NCBI GenBank assembly: GCA_020226215.1
Contig: CM035226.1
Span: 91,164,895 to 91,228,894 of the forward strand
From: Sindora glabra
Lineage: Eukaryota > Streptophyta > Magnoliopsida > Fabales > Fabaceae
Length of the DNA stretch: 64,000 nt
Reading direction: 5' to 3'
Of the stretch, positions 56,049 through 64,000 are shown piece by piece; within the stretch, counting starts at the first letter, position 1, and every line of letters begins with the position of its first letter. The notes under the pieces are model-generated. The model had not been told where the DNA came from, ran no database searches, and saw only the letters and a program-made list of their open reading frames with translations. Made by a program: the position numbers and the translations under genes.

Positions 56049-59000
56049 CATTATTATAAAATCATTGATAGATATTGACAAATAAATATTAGTTATTATC
56101 ATCACCGACATCTATATAGATGTAGTAGTACTTTTGAAATTATATGTAAATGCAAAACAATATACATTAACTATAACTAATATTTATATTGACGTGGTGA
56201 CATTTTTTAAAATAGTGAGAAAATTAAGACATTAGTTTTAAAAGATAATCGATATCTATATTGACATAATAACATTTTTTAAAATAGTAAAAAAATTACA
56301 ATGTCAATTTTAAAAAAATAACTAATATCTAAAGTTTGGTTTTAAGGAGGCTTGAAAACTTAGGACATTAGTTTTTTTAATAACAATAATCTAAAAAGAA
56401 GTAGAAGTGTCTTTCTAGAAAATGCAAAAAATTATACATGTTAGTTTTTAAATTAGTTAGTGTCTAAAGTTATACCAATCATTGCTTATTTGAAAAATAT
56501 TTTACACAAAATGTTAGTTTTGGGTTAATAACTAACGTCCATTGTTTTTCTTTTTGCCTACAAATTTCTCTTACTTCACTTTAAGTTTAGGTTATATAAA
56601 AGGATTACACATCTATTCTTATTGTACATTTGGAAATGCTTCATATCTTATGACATCCAACCACATATATCTTTTGCCATCAAATATCTAAAAGTAAAAG
56701 ATAATTTAGGTTGGATAGGATGCTCATGATCCCATAAAATTTGAAACAATTCTAATTATGCAACAGGATAGATTTGTTGTCTTCATATTCCACCTACATT
56801 CTAGTGTAAAAAATGGATTGCTAATGTTTATAAAATGACATAAAGCACTTCAAATTGAGAAAATACATTAACTTTCCTTAACACAATAGTTTTTTCAATA
56901 AGGATTTTAATTTTAGATCTTAAGTTTATTCAAATATGTAATGATAACACTGTAAATGCATATTAATGATCTAATGTACTTTTTATGTCATTTTATTTTT
57001 CAGAATATATATAGATGTAATGATTTGAAAAGAAATAAAATCTCAAAATAAATTTATAGTATTTATTTGAATAGTGCATAATTTCCTTTCTTTTTTGTTT
57101 ATATTAGTGTAAAATTACATTTGTTAATATAATGATATGTGAAAATGAATAAAATTGTATAATAAATTTTGGTAAGTACATTTCACCTTTCTCATATTTT
57201 TTTTGTGAATTCACATTTAATATTTGATGTTTGTATAAATGTAAAAATGAATAATGCAAGCTTATTATTTAATAATTGACATAATATTTACCCTAAAACT
57301 AAGTTATCTTAAAAAAAATAATGAATGGAATTTGAATCAAATTTCATAAGTTAAAAAGATGGTATTTGTGATTACCAGATTTGACATAAATTATTAAAAT
57401 AGCCGATGTATTTTTTCAATAATGTTTAAGTTATAATAAAATGATTTCCAAAGAAAATATTCATCAACTAAAGCAAGTTAGTTATCCATGCTTATAGCAT
57501 TGGTGATTTACAAAATAAAATGTTAATGAAATACTAAAAGACATACATAAATAACATCAATTTTATACTTAAAATATATCTAATATTGTGTCCGTTATGA
57601 ATTTATATGAAAAGTGAGAAATTCTAAAGATATGTATTGAAGGGCATTTATGCAATTATAAGAAATGAGAAAAACATATGATATCAATTTTAAAATGACT
57701 AATATTTAAAGCCACTCCAATCATCAAGATAATTCGTGTCAAAAGTTTACACATCAGTAAAATACTTTATTAACGTCTTAAGGTATGGTAATCATCACAT
57801 TCTTAAAACTAAAGACATTAGTTTCTTATTAATAATTGATGTCTAATAGTCTTTACCACTTATAAATATTGTTCCTTTTTTAAATATAAAGATATCGAGA
57901 AAACTAAAAAAAATATTGTAATATGAAGATAAATTATAATAAGAAATAATTGTATATTTATATTTGCATTGGAAAGTTATTTGATGCAAGAATCGATATA
58001 TGTCTTCTTCTATATATAAATAAATTTTGAGCAAAAGTGACCCATTTTTCCTTTTCATTTGTATAATGTCCTTTTTCCTTATTATTCATTTTTTTGTTTG
58101 CAAGCATTTACACTCTCTAACTTAAAAGCTATCTATGTCAATTTGTATCAAGAAACCACAACGATAAGTTGCAAAATGATGATAAATTTTAATGAAAAAA
58201 AATAATATGGTCATTCTTGTATTAATAAGCTTATGTTCATTGTATGAATGGATGATGTTTCTTTTTATTATAATTTATCACTAATTTACAATCATTTACA
58301 TTTTCTAACATAGAATCCCTTAAGTAATATAAAAGAATTACGAGCAGAAAATAATAACTTTTTCTTTTAATTTATGTTGGAACACCATGCATATTTATTG
58401 TAAATGAAAAGTTTATTATTTATTATAATATTTTTCTTGTATATGCCAATGTATTAATATGAAAATAAATAAAAAAGTAAAATATATTTTTGTAATAAAT
58501 TATCTTCTTTCTCATTTGTTTCATTTACATTCATTTTGTTACTATTTATGTTTGTTTAATTGCACTAGAAAAATATCATAACATAAAAATGATTTTAATG
58601 TTATCAATTTCAATTAGCATAAATTAAATTGAAAATAAAATAGAACAATTCATAAAATAATGTCGATATTCTTATAAGATTTAACCTCAATTTATAAAAT
58701 TATTACTTGTATATATATATGATATATCTATATATATATATAGAGATCATGTTTTGGATTTTAGTTTAATATATGTGTGTGTGAGAGTGTGTGTGTGTGT
58801 GTACGCGTGTGTATGTAAGATGGTGGGTGGATGTCTACCTATGCATTCTCGTACATGTGTGTATATGTGTGATATATATGTAAACTATTATTTGGTTTTT
58901 ATCTAATGTATATGATATATATTTGGCCATTCTAGAAAGGTTTTGGAATTACTCTAGAATGATTATGAAAAAAGTTGCATAAGCAAAAGAAAAGAAATAT

Positions 59001-60240
59001 ATGTTTTTAATAAAAGATATTCATTTATTATGACGTTAGTTCTCATATATAACTAATATGAAACACTACCTAATAGAACAACATTGTTATATTAAAGATA
59101 ATGACTTTTTTTTTCAAAAACAACATTTAATATTTAAATTTACACATCAATTTTCTATAGTAACTAACATGAAAACTTAGACCTTATGCACAAATTTAAA
59201 ATAAAAAAGTTAAAATATAGTGTAAGTTGAAAATAAAAAAAGAAAAACATATCGTTATTTATAAATTTCACCTTAAAGTTTTTCTAATTTTAAAATATTT
59301 TTTTATCTAACAAGATATGCTTTCCTTCCAACTTTAAGATGATTCACTTTGATTTTGTATTTTTAATCATTAATTATTTTTCAAGACTTTACTAAATTAG
59401 TTTATGGCTAAATATATAAAATTTGGCACTAACTAAAAAAGCATAGAATAAAAATGTGAGAATTTTTTACTTTTATGTTTATTCTTGCAAATTGGTTTCT
59501 GATTTCTTAATCAAATCCATTTTGTTACATATGATTTTGATGCAACTTTTATAAGTCTGCATAGATAAGAAATTTGATCACATTCATCTTCTTTAGCATT
59601 CCATAATATTATCTACTATTTATTCATATAAAAGTATATAATATTATAAACTATTTTTTCATGAATACTTATTGTATCTACAAGTACTGTATTTAAAAAG
59701 ATTTTTTAAGGAGTGAAGATTTTAAATATTGAGTAATTAATATCAAGACATATTTAGCGAAACACTTATTTTTTAGTAGGGTATTGTATAAATCTTTTAT
59801 CATTTTAATATTTTATTATTCAAATTATTCTTTAAAATTATTTAAATTAGGATTATCTAAAGTTATAAGAAATATTAGCTTCCATATCTGATTAGGAATA
59901 CAAAGGAAATAAGGAGAATGAACGAGTGAGAAATTAAGGGATGGGATTTGAGTGGGTGAGATTAGTAAGACATAGCACATTGGCTATAAAAATAAAATGA
60001 TATGGTATTATTAAAATTAAACACCAATTATTTTTAAATAAATAATGTTCAATGTTATTTTCTATAACTGTAAAAAATAATGTCAATTGTTTTTTATAAA
60101 GAATTAATATTATTGTTACATTTTATGATAATTTCATAACTAACATTAAAAGTATATATGCAACAATATTCAATTAGATGTTGATTTCTAACATATAATC
60201 CTCTAAACACTTAATGTTAATTAACTATTTTATAGTAGTG
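56049..60240. mobile_element. CACTA-like (En/Spm) DNA transposon, non-autonomous
   Basis: The right end, read in reverse complement, is CACTACTATAAAATAG (60225-60240). The left end is CATTATTATAAAAT (56049), the same terminus with two C-to-T changes. Flanking triplets CAA and TAA could be a decayed 3-bp target duplication. Subterminal DNA at both sides is full of short repeats around ACATTAGTT and AACTAATRTC in both orientations (56080-56560; 57690-57860; 59020-59200; 60000-60220), typical of CACTA subterminal transposase-binding arrays. No transposase domain is readable in the 4.2 kb. Confidence 0.75.
58773..58811. repeat. (GT)n-rich microsatellite
   Basis: TGTGTGTGTGAGAGTGTGTG-type run inside the CACTA-like element, preceded by TA-rich runs at about 58709-58743. 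Confidence 0.9.
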
Positions 60241-60685
60241 TAATAGGTTAAACTTAATTAACTCACTTATCATGGAAAATTGAGGAATAAAATTTTTGCC
60301 CACAAAATAAAACATTCCTTCAGGATTTAATATCTAAATAGGAGATAATCATAATATAATCCCCACTTTAGGCCTAACCAAATGCTTTACATTATTTTGT
60401 GCATTCATTAATCCAAGTCTACAAATTATTACTGATTATACTAGTCCAAAAAATAATTTTAATAGTCTTCCACTTAGACAACATAATAAAAAAAACAAAA
60501 CAAAACCTTGAATTACAATAACAAGGTATATTAAATAATAAGATAACATTATTACAATCGAGGTTTATAATAAGATTATAATCCTTTAACATAAGGATCA
60601 TTTTATTTGATTAAAAAACTAATGTCACATATATCAAGATTCACACCTTAATGATCAAAACAAAAAGTGGATACGAAATAATTGA

Positions 60686-60718
<33 letters not shown>

Positions 60719-61399
60719 TAAATGTGATCAAATATATATCTTAACTTTATGATTCAAGCATCCATCTAAAATGTTAAATAAGATTCAATATTCTAAAAAC
60801 AAAAAATAAAATAAGGTCTAAATATCTTTAGATGTTAAACTTTAACGCGTGCTTTGAACAAATACAATAACATTAGCACAAAAAATAAAGCATATATGCA
60901 TATAACAAGTATCGCATATGTATACTTCTACTAATATAACATATCATAAGGCTAAATCAAGCCCTACATTTATTAAATATTGGTTTATATATTCATACTT
61001 AAAATACATATACCTACCTGAAATACGTATACTATGATTATACTTAATTCATGGCCACGTACATAATATATTTGACATACTATATAGTTAAATTATAATA
61101 CTGCCACTAACACTATATATTATAAAACTTTACTACCTATTTGAGCTAATCAAGCTCTAAATGATAAAAATAGTTGGATTACATAACCATTACTATATAT
61201 ATAAAACTTATTACTTTCCTATCCAATAACAATTAAGAGAAATAAACAATAGCAGCATCACAACATATATATGTGATTGTAGTCTTTTAAACACCATATG
61301 ATATCTCTTTACAATCATTGCCCTACAAAAAAAGCAAAATTAAACTCTATTATTTCAAATTATTACCTTATGAAAAATGTTTAATTTATCTATTTTAAT
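60241..61399. other. AT-rich spacer
   Basis: No gene is supported. Contains a (TA)n run at 60687-60713 and TATA/ATAC-rich sequence. Confidence 0.5.
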
Positions 61400-61640
61400 T
61401 TAGGTACATCATAAATGTCTATCCAATATTATTCACAAAATAATACCTTATACTATCGTCATAACATATCTATAATGAATTATTGATTGACAATTTAAAT
61501 ATAATTATGAGTGCGTACATTGTTCCATTAAGGTAACTATAAATATCTTTCTAATATTAGTTATAAAATAGTACCTCGTACTATTAGAACCATATTTCCA
61601 CAAAAAAATTTATCAATTGATAGTTTCAACATAACAAAAC
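61400..61640. repeat. Diverged tandem repeat, period about 127 bp
   Basis: Two units (from about 61404 and 61531) share, in order, AGGTA, AAATRTCTWTCYAATATTA, AAAATARTACCT and ATTGATWGWYARTTT words. Confidence 0.6.
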
Positions 61641-61949
61641 TCTCCCTTTTTAATTGGAAAATTAACCTTTACTACATAACAACTCAAATATAGATATAGA
61701 CACCAATATACGTACAAAATACTTGAGTAAATAATATATCATTAATAATAGAAGTACATGGGACCAATCACACTTTCAATTTTCAAATCATAATATGGAC
61801 ATAGCAATACTATGAGTCTTTACCCTTTCTTAAAACAAAAGAAAATGAAGAAAAAGAAAAGACAAAACATTTGCTTTATATCAAAAGAATCATATTTCAT
61901 AAAAGAGGTATCCTCTTCAGAGTTTTTCATTTTTCTTATTTTAAGGATC

Positions 61950-62750
61950 TTATAACTATAGTTTATCATGATTGGCTTCATGATAGGCGAATGTATAATT
62001 GATTAAACTATAAATATTAAACCATTAAAAACATCCACTAAAATATAGGTTAAGTTTTACAAAATATTAGACTAGCATAAAACTTCAATACAAGTTAATA
62101 TATAAACATCAATTATGCCAAAACAAAAAATATAAAATTAAATAATTTCAATTTTATGAAACTTAACTAAAATAATAATTTAAAAACTTAATATTATATT
62201 ATAATATCTCAATTTGCTTTTTAGAAACAACAACTATTATATGCAAACTTTCTCTACAATTGGTTCCATAATAACTGGATATACAATAATAAGAAATGTT
62301 CAATAATAAACATTTTATTATAGTTTAAAATAACCTTTTAGAGATTCCAAATCCTCATAATCAATCCTAAATAATAATGATATAATAAAATTACATATAC
62401 ATCACATTGAGGAAAACATTAATTAAATATGTAATTACATTATTCATACTAATTATTTCCTTATAAAATATATAATTTTACAACATACAAATAAGTTCAT
62501 AATAAACAATATCACTTTATTAAATTTAATACTCATACGATATTTAAAAGCTAGGAATATAATCTAATTTTTGTTATGATTGGTCTCATGATAGGCAAGC
62601 TTACAATCATATGAAAATATATTATAGAATCTATTAACGATAATATATTCTTAAATTGACACTAATAAAGTATCTTAAAATTTAAAAATATATACAAAAC
62701 CATATTTTGTCATGATTAAACTCACAATAGGCAAGCTTATAACTATGCAA
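61950..62750. repeat. Three dispersed copies of a CATGATTGG-containing word
   Basis: TATCATGATTGGCTTCATGATAGGCGAA (about 61965) recurs as TTATGATTGGTCTCATGATAGGCAAGC (about 62574) and TCATGATTAAACTCACAATAGGCAAGC (about 62711), each followed by ATAA/CAATCAT-type sequence. Repeat-derived, class unknown. Confidence 0.6.
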
Positions 62751-62919
62751 AATATGAGATCACTTAATTACATTTTATTATACAAGAATGCTCAAAATAA
62801 AGAATACTTGATGATTTTTACCTATTTTTTAGCTAAACATGTTATGGTTTATCCACTATTCATAATAATTGAATATAAAGTTTTTTATCAATTTATTTTG
62901 TTGCACATTATTGCATAAT

Positions 62920-63121
62920 ATTAACATCCTCTATATGGCTCAATTTGAGTTCCTTAATATTTTCATGTAAATTTTACTTTGCATCAAATTCATATGGTAA
63001 AACATTAGAGATTGCATGTCATCAACATCCTTTATGTGGCTCAATTTGAGTTCCTTAATATTTTCATGTAAATTTTTCCTTGCATCAAATTCACATGGTG
63101 AAATGTTAAAATTATCTAATT
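62920..63121. repeat. 101-bp tandem duplication
   Basis: Two near-identical units start at about 62920 and 63021 (shared: GGCTCAATTTGAGTTCCTTA and ATTTTCATGTAAATTTT, then TTGCATCAAATTCA). Confidence 0.9.
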
Positions 63122-64000
63122 TATTTGTTTAAAACACAAACATCATTAATAATTTAATTCCCATAACACTTGATATGATTAAAACACATTTTCATCAATA
63201 ATTAGGAAAATACCACAATACTAAAAACTTTAATATCTAGTAGATTCTACCATGCATGATGTTGAAAGCCCTGCATGGCTACAATAGCTAACTTATCCTA
63301 ATAAAGGACATTGGATTTTTATCCAAAGTATAGAAGCCACTGATTTTGGATGGCTTTGAAATAAGAATGGGAAAATTGAAAAAGTAAGTTTTAATTTTGG
63401 AATATAGCAATATGGCTTCTCTTTAAAGACTTGCAATCAATGGGTGACTTGGATCCAAGAAGGACTACCCAATTAGCATAACTCTCCCCAAGTTTGATGA
63501 TAATTATGTGAATCATTTGTTCAAGAGTTGTTGAAGTGACATTTCAATCACTTCTTTAAAGATACTAAAAACACAACAAATTAAGCAAATAAGGTTTAGA
63601 ATATTTTGTTTGAAAATTAAAAACATGCTTAAGATCACATAAATGACCATCTAATCCATTGAAATGCACGAGTTCATCGATTGAAAGATTTCAAACCTTA
63701 CAACTTATTTCATCGATCGTGCATTTCAATAAATTTCAAATTACCTTTACAACTTATTTCTGCATCAATTGAAAGAGAATATATTCTAAACCTTATTTAC
63801 TTAAGTTTATTAGGGTAATATATATTACTTAATTATGTATATGAATATGTGTGTGTGTGTGTGTGTGTGTGTGAAGAGGATTTATTTGTGAGGCCAATTT
63901 CCCCTATAATTCTATGACTAAATTTGCCATTATGTAGCATAATATACTCATGCCATGTGCTCGATGCATTGGTGTACTAAGTTTTTCCATTTGCACTATA
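63122..64000. other. Unassigned region at the window end
   Basis: 63240-63560 is less AT-rich and may be retroelement sequence, but no domain is readable. A 20-bp inverted repeat (TTGAAATGCACGA about 63658; its reverse about 63717-63730) and a (GT)n run at 63848-63873 are present. Confidence 0.5.
63848..63873. repeat. (GT)n microsatellite, about 13 units
   Basis: An uninterrupted dinucleotide run, likely polymorphic. Confidence 0.95.

Noticed and set aside
63240..63560. Start of a second copia gag at the window end
   Set aside because: A short LPKFDDNYVNHLFKS-like reading resembles gag starts, but it is too brief and broken to support a call.

Overview
This is an AT-rich plant nuclear window, most likely from a woody eudicot. 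It carries an intronless-ORF CC-NBS-LRR resistance gene of the RPP13-like-1 type, two dirigent-protein genes with plant-style TATA boxes, and a dense bed of decayed Ty1/copia, Ty3/gypsy, LINE, CACTA-like, Mutator-like and MITE sequences. The species cannot be named from sequence reading alone. I see no tRNA, rRNA, organellar or CRISPR-like features, and no prokaryotic gene organisation.

Layout. 1-4.4 kb: 3' portion of a Ty1/copia retrotransposon (gag, protease, integrase, RT, RNase H, short 3' LTR), inactivated by 13 premature stops, a frameshift and a damaged protease motif. 4.4-4.8 kb: immediately beside the LTR, on the minus strand, a broken piece of a leucine-rich-repeat receptor kinase of the NSP-interacting-kinase (NIK) type. 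4.8-7.7 kb: a MITE and AT-rich spacer. 7.7-11.75 kb: an apparently intact CNL resistance gene on the minus strand, 1270 codons, with a probable 3'-UTR intron and a recently duplicated LRR unit. 11.75-18.4 kb: spacer with MITEs, a G-rich repeat, microsatellites and a SINE-like unit. 18.47-19.03 kb: dirigent gene 1 (minus). 20.6-45.6 kb: transposon nest. It holds a 149-bp tandem duplication, MITEs, a LINE reverse-transcriptase fossil carrying two MITE insertions, candidate LTR fragments with tandem repeats, a 24-bp minisatellite, and a minus-strand Tat-like gypsy gag split by a younger 5.85-kb LTR element with 1.45-kb LTRs. 45.68-46.26 kb: dirigent gene 2 (minus), a paralogue of the first. 48.5-50.5 kb: a tandem SINE-like repeat family interrupted by a 1.22-kb Mutator-like element with about 335-bp terminal inverted repeats and a 9-bp target duplication; a second copy of the family at 55.3-55.7 kb provides the empty site. 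56.05-60.24 kb: a CACTA-like element of 4.2 kb. 60.2-64 kb: AT-rich repeat-derived DNA with tandem duplications and microsatellites.

Only three genes look functional: the CNL immune receptor and the two secreted dirigent proteins. All three lie on the minus strand. The CNL is expected to act in effector-triggered immunity inside the cell. The dirigent proteins are expected to act in the apoplast in stereoselective phenoxy-radical coupling (lignan or lignin-type chemistry), which is often defence-related. They do not form an operon or an evident gene cluster. I found no convincing previously undescribed molecular system. The best observations are structural: the nested gypsy insertion, the Mutator-like element with its paralogous empty site, the CACTA-like element, and the retrotransposon/NIK junction.
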